Assembly: GCA_040756375.1 (NCBI GenBank)
Contig: JBFLZC010000007.1
Location: 124,001 to 188,000 of the forward strand
DNA length: 64,000 bases
Direction of reading: 5' to 3'
Source of the DNA: VGSG01 sp040756375
GTDB lineage: Bacteria > Desulfobacterota > Desulfomonilia > Desulfomonilales > Desulfomonilaceae
Positions 1 through 7,033 of the stretch are shown here, piece after piece. Below the pieces are notes generated by a model. The model did no database searches. It worked only from the letters and a program-made list of their open reading frames with translations, and was not told the origin of the DNA. A program made the position numbers and the translations under genes. Every line of letters begins with the position of its first letter. Positions within the stretch are counted from its first letter, which is position 1.

Positions 1-323
1 TGACCATGACCGGAGAAATCGTCAACAAGGAAGCGTCGGGCAATCGAACCAATGCCATGACGTTCGGGCCTCAGCACGTCATCATTGTCGTGGGCCGAAA
101 CAAGATCGTTCCTGATGTGGCATCGGCATTGGAACGGATCGAGTATGTGGCGGCGCCTGTGCGTGCTATGGGTATGGGACGCAAAACGCCGTGTGTCGAA
201 ACAGGAATCTGCATGGATTGCGATTCACCCGATCGAATATGCCGCATCACCACAGTACTTCACAGGAAGCCGATGTTTACGAAGATCACGGTGGTGATAA
301 TCGATGAAGATTTGGGGTATTGA
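1..323 (+). CDS. LUD-domain (lactate-utilisation type) protein, 3' part only
   Basis: The reading frame is already open at the left edge, so only the C-terminal ~107 residues are visible; the ATG at 6 is internal. The segment resembles the C-terminal half of LUD (DUF162) proteins: a buried strand with VVGRNKIV, then TPCVETGICMDCDSPDRICR with four cysteines, and the ending VVIIDEDLGY. Members relate to LutB/LutC, which assist Fe-S-flavin oxidation of lactate, although many single-domain LUD proteins have no assigned substrate. The protein should be cytoplasmic. It converges on the AOR gene, with a snap-back repeat between them. A GlcD/GlcF-type dehydrogenase lies 12.7 kb away, so a link to 2-hydroxyacid metabolism is possible but unproven. 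The family call is fairly secure, the function is not. Confidence 0.8.
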   Translation, partial: TMTGEIVNKEASGNRTNAMTFGPQHVIIVVGRNKIVPDVASALERIEYVAAPVRAMGMGRKTPCVETGICMDCDSPDRICRITTVLHRKPMFTKITVVIIDEDLGY

Positions 324-371
324 TACCCAATTACAAAAGGTTACAGCAGGGTTCCAGGATTCTTTCCAATC

Positions 372-426
372 GTAGGGGCGTGATTCATCACGCCCTTTTA
401 TTGGGCGCAATGAATTGCGCCCCTAC
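372..426. repeat. Snap-back repeat, family A copy 1
   Basis: The segment starts GTAGGGGCG and ends CGCCCCTAC. Between these ends lie two smaller palindromes, GGGCGTGATTCATCACGCCC (first G shared with the end) and GGGCGCAATGAATTGCGCCC. Related units occur at 12562-12605 and, in opposite order, at 49310-49365. It lies between the convergent LUD and AOR genes and could act as a bidirectional transcript end. The rest of 324-568 shows nothing coding. Confidence 0.8.
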
Positions 427-568
427 AGCGCCTTCATCGATAGCTTTCGCTGGGGACCATCGAAATGAGACTAGTTTCGGGGTCTTCTTCTCAAAGAAAG
501 TGCCCCCAGTAGTCCTCTTTGGGGAATTCAGGAATTCTAGCCACTTTGGGTCCTAGGCTCGTGTCGTC

Positions 569-2575
569 TCACTTGCTCAAGGATTCGGCCACGTCCGCGA
601 GCCCCAATTTGCGCAGGCGCTCGGGGTCAGGCATGGCGTCTTCGAGTCTCCAGCCCTTCACCGCGTAATAGGCCCTGGCCATGTCGTCAATCGGCAGGGA
701 TTTATTCTTTAGAGGCCCTGAAGTAGGCGCCGGATCACCGAAGATCCTCTTGTGAGGCCGAAAATCTCTGATAGGGTTGAGACCTTCCCGTACGTTGAAC
801 GCGTGCCTCAACTGCCCAACTCGCTCGCCGATCTCAAGGTAGTCTTCGTGGGACAGATTCCAGCCCGTCGCAGCATTAAGCCACTCGCAGAGCGGCATAT
901 TGCCCCCGGCCTGAGTCCCGAAGAGGCAGACGCCGGCGCAATCCACCAGCATCTTGTAATGCGAGCCCACCGCAACCTGGTGCGCGTGTTTGACGTGTTT
1001 CGACTTCTCGCTCACTGCAGGAACCCGCTTGATTGCGCTTTTGAATTGCTTCCTAACCGGCTGCATGGACAGATATTGATTGCACGATATGGTGTGGCGT
1101 CCTGGCGTGGGCTCAAGATAGTACGTGAAACCCCACCCCGGATCGAACTTGGGATCGTGCATGGGGGCTTCGATCCCGCCGCAATGCACCGCGAACCGCT
1201 CTGCTCCTCTGCCGATCTTTTCCGCCGCGAACTTGACGCCGTCCGCGAGCACATCTCCGATTCCTTCCCGGTTGATGATCATGCGGGTGAGCTCGATGAC
1301 GGCCTTTGAGTTACCCCATCCGAGCTCCAATCCACCCGTGTCCGCTTTGGTCAGCACGCCGTTCTCGTAGCACTCCACCGCAAACGAAACTACAGCCCCG
1401 CAGGAGATGGAATCGATTCCTCCCCGATTCACCAGGTCGTTGAGTTGGAATATCGCCTGGAGATCGTCGTTGAGCGCCATGTTGGCAAACGCGCAGATGG
1501 TTTCATATTCGGGCTTGTGAGCCTTTTCGATCTTGTACGGGCCGTCGGTCACCGTCACATGCCCGCCGCAGCGCACTGGGCATGAATAGCAGCCGTACTT
1601 CCGGGTTTCGTAAGCCCTGATGCGGTCCATGCCCACTTTGCTATGTTTGGCGAATGGGAAATCAGGATGCACTGCGCCGCCCCAGTTCTTGGTCGGGCTG
1701 TCGCCGTTTTGCGCACACATGGCCACCAGCGATGGGGTCCCGTACCCTCGCAGCAGCCAGCGCCACACAAATGCGAGCTGCTTGTTAAAGAGCCCTTTCG
1801 CGGCCAGCCATCCAAAGAGGGCCATGACCCTGTCGTTGAACAACTTAGCGGTAATGGCGGGATCTTTAATCCGACGGCGGTACTGGGCAGTCAGTTCCTT
1901 CATCTTGGCTGCATCCGCCACACCTACCCGCTGCCGGCCCACGGCCACCACTGCTTTGAGTTTCTTTGAGCCCATGACCGCGCCCAGACCGCTGCGCGCG
2001 GCCATCCTGCCGTAGTCATTGCTTATGGCCGCAATCCGACTCAAACGTTCGCCTGCCGGTCCTATACAAGCGACCTGGGCTCCTTGACCGTGTCGTTCCC
2101 GCAGGATGCTTTCAGTTTCGATCGTGTCCTTGCCCCAAAGGTCGGATGCGTCTTTGATCTCTGCCTTGTTCTCGTCGATGAGCAAATAGACCGGCTGTTC
2201 TGCCGCGCCCGTGAAAAAAAGCGCATCGATGCCGCAGCGCTTGAGGAAGGGTGAGAAATATCCGCCGCAGTTGGCGTCACCCCAGCCTCCGGAAGCCGGA
2301 GACTTGGCGACTACGGTGAAACGTCCGGTGAAGAGCGATCCCGTATCCGTGAGGAGCCCCGTAGTAAAGCCCAGAATATTGTTTGGTCCAAGCGGATCCG
2401 CTCCCGGCTTCATGCGATCCCACAGGATTTTAGCCCCCAGACCCACACCACTCAGGAACTTGCGGTAGAAATCTTCGCCAAGCTGCTCGTACTCGATCTT
2501 TCGTGCAGTCAGATCCACTGTGCAGATCTTGCCGCAAAAACCCTTGCTTATCGAGCTCGATTCTCCTTTCGACAT
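569..2575 (-). CDS. aor: Aldehyde:ferredoxin oxidoreductase family tungstoenzyme
   Basis: A 668-residue protein of the AOR family, which oxidises aldehydes to acids (or runs in reverse) with ferredoxin, using a tungsten bis-pyranopterin and one [4Fe-4S] cluster. The N-terminal region with GFTTGLLTDTG, GRFTVVAKSPASGGWGDANCGG and RSGLGAVMGSKKLKA is the family's pterin-binding domain. Three cluster cysteines sit in CYSCPVRC near residue 330 and the fourth in DCAGVCLFG near 548. At 668 residues it is longer than classical AOR (about 605), as in many Desulfobacterota paralogues, including BamB-like benzoyl-CoA reductase subunits. No BamC-I genes are present, so a simple aldehyde or acid oxidoreductase is more likely. 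The start has a good site (AAGGGG, 6 nt upstream). The EncFtn-like gene lies 82 bp upstream on the same strand. Confidence 0.9.
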   Translation of the reverse strand: MSKGESSSISKGFCGKICTVDLTARKIEYEQLGEDFYRKFLSGVGLGAKILWDRMKPGADPLGPNNILGFTTGLLTDTGSLFTGRFTVVAKSPASGGWGDANCGGYFSPFLKRCGIDALFFTGAAEQPVYLLIDENKAEIKDASDLWGKDTIETESILRERHGQGAQVACIGPAGERLSRIAAISNDYGRMAARSGLGAVMGSKKLKAVVAVGRQRVGVADAAKMKELTAQYRRRIKDPAITAKLFNDRVMALFGWLAAKGLFNKQLAFVWRWLLRGYGTPSLVAMCAQNGDSPTKNWGGAVHPDFPFAKHSKVGMDRIRAYETRKYGCYSCPVRCGGHVTVTDGPYKIEKAHKPEYETICAFANMALNDDLQAIFQLNDLVNRGGIDSISCGAVVSFAVECYENGVLTKADTGGLELGWGNSKAVIELTRMIINREGIGDVLADGVKFAAEKIGRGAERFAVHCGGIEAPMHDPKFDPGWGFTYYLEPTPGRHTISCNQYLSMQPVRKQFKSAIKRVPAVSEKSKHVKHAHQVAVGSHYKMLVDCAGVCLFGTQAGGNMPLCEWLNAATGWNLSHEDYLEIGERVGQLRHAFNVREGLNPIRDFRPHKRIFGDPAPTSGPLKNKSLPIDDMARAYYAVKGWRLEDAMPDPERLRKLGLADVAESLSK

Positions 2576-2657
2576 AGGCTACCCCTTTCTCTCTCCGCAG
2601 ACTTCGGTTGCGCGCGTCAAGAGCGCTTGGCTGAAGATACGAGGCTTCGCGGCCCCG

Positions 2658-2963
2658 CTACTTTTTAAGCTCCTTGATCATCTCTTCCACTTCTTCGAAC
2701 CCTTCTGCGTAAAACTTCTCCTCCACGGGGTGAAGCTCCTTGAGCAACCTAAGGAATTCGCCCGCGTGCACAATCTCTTCTTCGGCTATGTCGTACAGCA
2801 CCTTCTTTGCCAATTCGTTGTCGGTGGATTCCGCCAGTTGCTGGTAAAGTTGAACCGCCTCGTATTCCGCGGCAATTGTGTACCGAATGGCGCGAACGAG
2901 TTCCTCGTGGGTGATCTTTCGGTCGTTCGCGAGCCCTGCGAAAGGATTTGAAAATTCAGGCAT
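2658..2963 (-). CDS. EncFtn-like small ferritin (encapsulated-ferritin type)
   Basis: A 101-residue protein of two helices plus an acidic tail, in the rubrerythrin/ferritin-like superfamily. Visible metal ligands are E33 and E35 in AAEYEA, Y40, E63 and H66 in IAEEEIVHAGEF. From memory, this matches the encapsulated-ferritin fingerprint (E32, Y39, E62, H65 in the studied proteins) at an offset of one residue. EncFtn forms a ring of dimers with iron at the dimer interface and acts as a ferroxidase inside encapsulin shells. I see no shell gene in this window and no clear cargo-loading peptide: the tail is FEEVEEMIKELKK. The start has a strong AGGAGGTG site. It sits between the LysR and AOR genes, all on the same strand. 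An alternative is an ordinary half-length rubrerythrin-family protein. Confidence 0.8.
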   Translation of the reverse strand: MPEFSNPFAGLANDRKITHEELVRAIRYTIAAEYEAVQLYQQLAESTDNELAKKVLYDIAEEEIVHAGEFLRLLKELHPVEEKFYAEGFEEVEEMIKELKK

Positions 2964-3025
2964 ACTGCACCTCCTGGAAATGCCTTCTGAACAAGTGCCC
3001 TGTGAGCGCCTTTGTACAACTGGCT

Positions 3026-3952
3026 TCAGCGCTTCGTCGGCTTTGCTTTTCTTTGCCTGGCTTCCGGGGAGAGCCGCAAGTATTCCAAAAAAGCCGCGCA
3101 GAGCGGCGATGGTTCGCGACTCTTTCTCCGAACCAGATAGAACGGGCGTAGGAAACGAATGCCGGCTACCTCAACTGCTGCTATAGTCCCGTGAGCCAGG
3201 TCATCCGCAACAGCCTGCCGTGAAAGTATGGAGACCCCGATTTTCGCTTTGATGCCCTGCCGCACCGCTTCCGTGCTCCCCATTTCAGCCACTGGAGAGA
3301 GCCGGGACCGATCGAATCCGTGCTCTTCGAGGATTCGTTCCATGACCGAGCGAGTGCCGGACCCGCGCTCGCGGAGGATGAATGGTTCTTGACCCAACTC
3401 ATCCGGTTTGATGCGACCTCGCTTGGCCCAAGGGTGCTTCGGGTGCACTGCGAGAATCAGTTCGTCCGAGAACACCTCTTCGAGGAGCAGTTTCTTGTCT
3501 GTCCAGCGTGTGCCAATGAGACCGGCCTCCACCGCGCCTTCTGCGACCTCTTCCGCGACTCCCGCGCTGTCGGAAATTCTCAAGGTGATCTGAATCGCAG
3601 GATGCAGAGCCTTGAACGAGCCAATGAGCCGCGGTAGGAGATAGGTTCCGGGGATGGTGCTCGCGGCCAGAACCAAATTCCCTGCAAGCTCCCCTTTGAA
3701 TTGACTCAGCGCTTGGACCGCCTCCTCTCTCATTCTGAGAATGGCCAGTGCGTACCGATAAAAGACCCTGCCCGCGGGAGTGGGTAGCACCTCTCGCCCG
3801 AGCCGATCGATCATCTTTTCGCCAAGGGTGTTTTCCAACGTGTGGATGTGCTCGCTCACTGTCGGTTGTGACAGAGCCAGCGCTTCGGCAGCTCGAGTGA
3901 AACTCTTAAGCTCAACCACTTTGCAGAAAACCTCAAGGCGTCGCATATCCAT
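3026..3952 (-). CDS. LysR-family transcriptional regulator (selenium-metabolism-associated type)
   Basis: A 308-residue LysR regulator. The N-terminal winged helix-turn-helix (residues 1-60: MDMRRLEVFCKVVELKSF, then AALALSQPTVSEHI-type recognition) is followed by a substrate-binding domain with PGTYLLPRLIG, SDSAGVAEEVAEG, ILRERGSGTRSVME and GSTEAVRQGIKAKIGVSIL. These phrases match the LysR group often named selenium-metabolism-associated in anaerobes, close to CysB/CysL types. That name reflects genomic neighbourhood in other species, and no selenium gene is seen here. The ATG at 3952 is preferred over a TTG at 3973 because AGAGGA lies 8 nt before it. It starts 33 nt after the sterol-desaturase-like gene and probably shares its transcript; the target may be the downstream ferritin and aor genes. 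Confidence 0.88.
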   Translation of the reverse strand: MDMRRLEVFCKVVELKSFTRAAEALALSQPTVSEHIHTLENTLGEKMIDRLGREVLPTPAGRVFYRYALAILRMREEAVQALSQFKGELAGNLVLAASTIPGTYLLPRLIGSFKALHPAIQITLRISDSAGVAEEVAEGAVEAGLIGTRWTDKKLLLEEVFSDELILAVHPKHPWAKRGRIKPDELGQEPFILRERGSGTRSVMERILEEHGFDRSRLSPVAEMGSTEAVRQGIKAKIGVSILSRQAVADDLAHGTIAAVEVAGIRFLRPFYLVRRKSREPSPLCAAFLEYLRLSPEARQRKAKPTKR

Positions 3953-3985
3953 GCTTCCGATCCTCTGCGCCAACGGCTCCTACAT

Positions 3986-4843
3986 CTATTGTGACTCTGG
4001 GCTCCCGCCCCGACGGTTGATCGGGTAGCTCCCCACTGCCCCCACGAAGGGCAAAATGAGCAGCTTGGAGAGGGTGAGCGCCCTCGGATCGCGGAACTGA
4101 TTCAGACCGATAGTCATCCCCATGTGGCCGCGGGTCGGCTGCGCCCGATATGTGCCCATAAGCCAATCCCACCATGGATGATTGAAACCAAAGTTGCTGT
4201 TGGTTTCAAACGGGAAAACAGAGTGGTGAACCCTGTGCATGTCCGGGGTCACCACAATGAGCCTCACTACCCGATCGATCCCTAGCGGAATGCGAACATT
4301 GCCATGATTGAACATGGATGTGCCGTTCAGGAGGATCTCAAATACGATCACCCCAACGGGAGGCGCTCCCGACACCATCACTGCCGCGTATTTTATCACC
4401 ATGGAGAGAAGAATCTCGATGGGATGGAAGCGCGTGCCAGTGGTTACGTCTATGTCCATATCCGCGTGATGCATCATGTGCAGACGCCATAAGGCAGGAA
4501 CGGCATGAAACATCACGTGCTGCATATATATGACGAAATCCAGAAACACTACGGAAACGACCACCGCGAACCAGTGCGGAACAGCCACATTATTGAGCAA
4601 ACCCCACCCTTTCCGCTGGGCCACAACGGCTATCCCTACCGCGGCCGTGGAAAATATAAGCCGGAGAACGATGGTGTCTATCGTGACAATACCGATATTG
4701 GCGAACCAGCGGGAAGCCTTCGACGTGGTCAGCGACCGTCGCGGGGCGATAAGTTCAGCCACGGCCACCGCGGCGAAAATGCCAATGAAGAATCCGAAAC
4801 GAATAAAAGGCTCGTTGGAAAGCACAAAATCATTCATGCTCAT
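3986..4843 (-). CDS. Sterol desaturase / fatty-acid hydroxylase family membrane enzyme
   Basis: A 285-residue integral membrane protein with a di-iron histidine cluster. The His boxes are HVMFH (about residue 120), HMMHH (about 132) and HRVHH (about 221), plus a later NHPWWD, the FA_hydroxylase arrangement. Family members hydroxylate or desaturate C-H bonds of sterols, fatty acids or alkylglycerols with O2. That is notable in a window otherwise full of anaerobic enzymes; some anaerobes carry such genes for micro-oxic conditions. Four or more hydrophobic segments are visible. The start at 4843 (MSMNDFVL) is chosen over 4906 because GAGGA lies 6 nt upstream. It heads the leftward group sterol-desaturase-like, LysR, ferritin, AOR. 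The substrate is unknown. Confidence 0.87.
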   Translation of the reverse strand: MSMNDFVLSNEPFIRFGFFIGIFAAVAVAELIAPRRSLTTSKASRWFANIGIVTIDTIVLRLIFSTAAVGIAVVAQRKGWGLLNNVAVPHWFAVVVSVVFLDFVIYMQHVMFHAVPALWRLHMMHHADMDIDVTTGTRFHPIEILLSMVIKYAAVMVSGAPPVGVIVFEILLNGTSMFNHGNVRIPLGIDRVVRLIVVTPDMHRVHHSVFPFETNSNFGFNHPWWDWLMGTYRAQPTRGHMGMTIGLNQFRDPRALTLSKLLILPFVGAVGSYPINRRGGSPESQ

Positions 4844-5537
4844 GTCGTGTCCTCGGCCGAAACCTGTGAAGGCAGGTCCAGCTTCAAGACCAAGAAAGGA
4901 GCGCAAGTGCTATTCTTCGGCGAACAGACTAGCTCATTCTTCAGTAGTGTCAAGGGAACCCGAGCCTCGGCGATTGGGCAGCGATTACATTCCACCGATC
5001 AAGCTTTCCCTCCCCGTCTCACTAACCATACGATATCCATATGATAGCAATTGCAGCCAATATGGCATCCAAGAACCGAGACAAGCTTATGAAAACGAGG
5101 ACACAAGTCCGCAGAGGCCCCCCTCGGGCGCAATTTACCTGCGCAACCGCTTCCCGAGGCTCGAACGGTGTTGGTACTCGTGAGCTAACATACTGTTATG
5201 TTAGGCAACTTCCGGGCCCTTGACAAAGGCCTACTCCTCGTTTAAAGATTGCTTCCCATGATGCCCTGAAAGCAAAGGGGCTTTTGAATCCTCACTCGAT
5301 TTCTGAGAATCAGATCTGATCCGTGTGCACACAAAACCATGAGAGGCAGCCGATCTACCGGTTGCGCAGTTCGTTCAGATCGGATGTCGGCCCGCTGCAA
5401 CGCCATGGCCAACATTTCGGCGCATAATAGTGCCATTGGAGGGTAGCCACGTGGAAGTAGTGAGCAGTCACCGGACTGGAGGTCTCGCAGGGCAGAAGAA
5501 TCGGCTTCAGAGTGAACGGGAGGTCGTTTCCAAGAAG
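4844..5537. other. Long intergenic stretch without a supported gene
   Basis: This covers about 700 bases between the sterol-desaturase-like gene and the small Cys-motif ORF. Several short open frames exist on both strands, but none has a ribosome site together with protein-like composition. The first part must hold the promoter of the leftward group; I could not pick a convincing -35/-10 pair. Confidence 0.5.
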
Positions 5538-5735
5538 ATGGAACCCAGCCCTATCATGATGAAGGGAAACCGAGAGACTGATAGGCCCTACCGAAAGGTT
5601 GATTGCGACCATTACGGCAAGTGTCTCGATGTGGCGCTCAAGAGCCGTTGGTCCGACTTCTCCTGCACACAATGCAGCGCTTACAGCAGGACCCGATTCA
5701 TAGAACAGGCCTCGGGTTCAGACGATTACTGGTAG
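5538..5735 (+). CDS. Small Cys-motif protein (possible zinc-binding), unknown function
   Basis: A 65-residue frame (58 if the ATG at 5559 is used). Its core is DCDHYGKCLDVALKSRW followed by SDFSCTQCSAY, giving C-x5-C (CDHYGKC) and later C-x2-C. Small proteins or domains with this CxxYxxCLDxAxxxxWxxFxCxxC pattern are, from memory, recurrent in Desulfobacterota and usually unannotated. Four cysteines suggest a zinc site. The upstream region lacks a good Shine-Dalgarno site (only AAGAAG next to the ATG), so the start is uncertain and a decayed copy is possible. It ends 27 bp before the next gene on the same strand. Confidence 0.5.
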   Translation: MEPSPIMMKGNRETDRPYRKVDCDHYGKCLDVALKSRWSDFSCTQCSAYSRTRFIEQASGSDDYW

Positions 5736-5762
5736 ATTAGCGCCCTTCCCTTTTAATAATCT

Positions 5763-6440
5763 GTGAAAAAAGTCCCCATCGTCATCGCTTGGTCCATTGC
5801 TTTCGCGTTTGTGGAAGCCGCGGTTGTTGAATACCTGCGCGCTCTGTACTACCCGCTTGCAAAAGGTGGCTTTGATTTCCCCATTCTCACGTTGGCTCAA
5901 CTCCAGGAGCTGGGCCCGGAGGAGCATGTTCAGCGCCTTGTCATAGAACTGGCTCGGGAATTGGCCACGCTCGTAATGCTCGTTGCGGTGGGATTCATGG
6001 CCGGCAAGAACCGCCGGGAAGCTATGGCCCACTTCATGATCGCGTTCGGTGTCTGGGACATATTCTTCTACTTGTGGCTCAAACTCTTTCTCGATTGGCC
6101 TGCCGGTTTGATGACCTGGGACCTCCTCTTTCTTCTTCCCGTACCGTGGGTGGGACCGGTAATAACGCCGGTGATCATCTCGGTGGCTCTGATTCTCTCC
6201 GGCCTGATTGTGCTTTATTTTGAATTCAGGGGACGGCCGCTCTTCAGCACGTGGGCAGATTGGGCGCTCATGATAGGTGGCGGCCTCATTGTGATCCTTG
6301 CGTTCTGTTGGGACTTTCGCAACATCACAGAGGGCGGGCTCCCCAACCCCTTTAACTGGCCTCTTTTTGGCGCAGGATTAGCGCTATCAGCCATCACCTT
6401 TCTTCTCGTCATTCGTCGCAACCTGCAAAAGCAATCTTAG
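5763..6440 (+). CDS. Conserved membrane protein of unknown function
   Basis: A 225-residue protein with about six hydrophobic segments: near residues 5-25, 65-85, 90-112, 125-155, 168-188 and 200-218. A soluble stretch around residues 30-60 carries AQLQELGPEEHVQRLVIELAREL. The pattern is typical of uncharacterised conserved inner-membrane proteins; I recognise no catalytic motif. The start is a GTG (KKVPIVIAW follows) without an obvious ribosome site, so translation may be coupled to the small ORF ending 27 bp upstream, or the start may be different. Function is not assigned. Confidence 0.75.
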   Translation: MKKVPIVIAWSIAFAFVEAAVVEYLRALYYPLAKGGFDFPILTLAQLQELGPEEHVQRLVIELARELATLVMLVAVGFMAGKNRREAMAHFMIAFGVWDIFFYLWLKLFLDWPAGLMTWDLLFLLPVPWVGPVITPVIISVALILSGLIVLYFEFRGRPLFSTWADWALMIGGGLIVILAFCWDFRNITEGGLPNPFNWPLFGAGLALSAITFLLVIRRNLQKQS

Positions 6441-6510
6441 GCACACCTTCCCGCTAGTTAGGTGGAATGATTATCCAGCCTGAGACCCGGGAATAGAACA
6501 GCTTGGCTTG

Positions 6511-6540
6511 TTGGCGCCACTGCTGGCTTGTCCAGCAGTG
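6511..6540. repeat. Palindromic repeat, family C copy 1
   Basis: CCACTGCTGG, then CTTGT, then CCAGCAGTG forms a hairpin. The same core (CACTGCTGGCTTGTCCAGCA) occurs at 35673-35741, where it is part of a larger inverted repeat. Confidence 0.75.
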
Positions 6541-6680
6541 CAAACACATTCGCACGCTGGGCAACCGAGCAGTAGCACATCATATACGTCACCGAACTCG
6601 CGAAACGGACGCGCAACAGCAGTGTGGTTTCTAACAGGCGATACGAAATTGCTGTCCAAAGGGCAAGACCAAGCATCTCT

Positions 6681-6739
6681 GTAGGGGCAGACCCGCGAGT
6701 CTGCCCGCTCTAAGGGCGCACACGCGGGTGCGCCCCTAC
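6681..6739. repeat. Snap-back repeat, family B copy
   Basis: Outer ends GTAGGGGC and GCCCCTAC enclose two hairpins: GGGCAGACCCGCGAGTCTGCCC and GGGCGCACACGCGGGTGCGCCC (the second read in two halves). Related elements are at 15618-15647 and 32222-32311. They share the GTAGGGGC termini with family A, although the inner palindromes differ. Confidence 0.8.
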
Positions 6740-6904
6740 CAGGGCCACGTTACTTCCTTGAACGCGAAATGGTATGAGATCGACAAGGAATTTTGGAATC
6801 ACGGCATGAATAGCGATTTCCGCGGGTTGGGCATCTCTGTTTGTATGTTGTCACGTAACACTTGACACTTTACATCGAGCAATGTATGGTCGTCGCGGCG
6901 GGAT

Positions 6905-6962
6905 GGGGATTTCCTAACGAAGGTCCGACGGCCTTGCGTCGTCCGAAGTGAAGGACATCCCC
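6905..6962 (+). ncRNA. Conserved hairpin element E, copy 1 (5' leader candidate)
   Basis: The segment can fold with an outer stem GGGGAT/ATCCCC, a second helix TCCT/AGGA and an inner helix CGACG/CGTCG around GCCTTG. A closely similar element occurs at 45943-46001 on the other strand. The shared core is ACGAAGGTCCGACGGCCT, then GCGTCGTCCGAAG. Here it lies 71 nt upstream of the Tat-exported oxidoreductase, in sense orientation. It may be a structured leader RNA, a processed hairpin, or one more dispersed palindrome. I know of no named RNA family that it matches. Confidence 0.5.
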
Positions 6963-7033
6963 AGCGATAGCCCGCCAGGGAGTCACTTACATGAAAGCGT
7001 CGCAGCGTCATTCCTCATCGAAGGAGGTTCGCA

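Larger units (their letters stand above)
6441..7033. other. Repeat-rich intergenic region
   Basis: No gene is supported here. The region holds the family C hairpin (6511-6540), the family B element (6681-6739) and hairpin element E (6905-6962), followed by the ribosome site AAGGAGG for the gene at 7034. Confidence 0.7.

Noticed and set aside
320..556. 78-codon rightward frame after the LUD gene
   Set aside because: It runs through the family A repeat and overlaps the LUD stop; no protein-like features.
5355..5672. 105-codon leftward frame opposite the small Cys protein
   Set aside because: The upper-strand frame with a CxxYxxC...CxxC motif is the better explanation; the lower-strand frame lacks a ribosome site.
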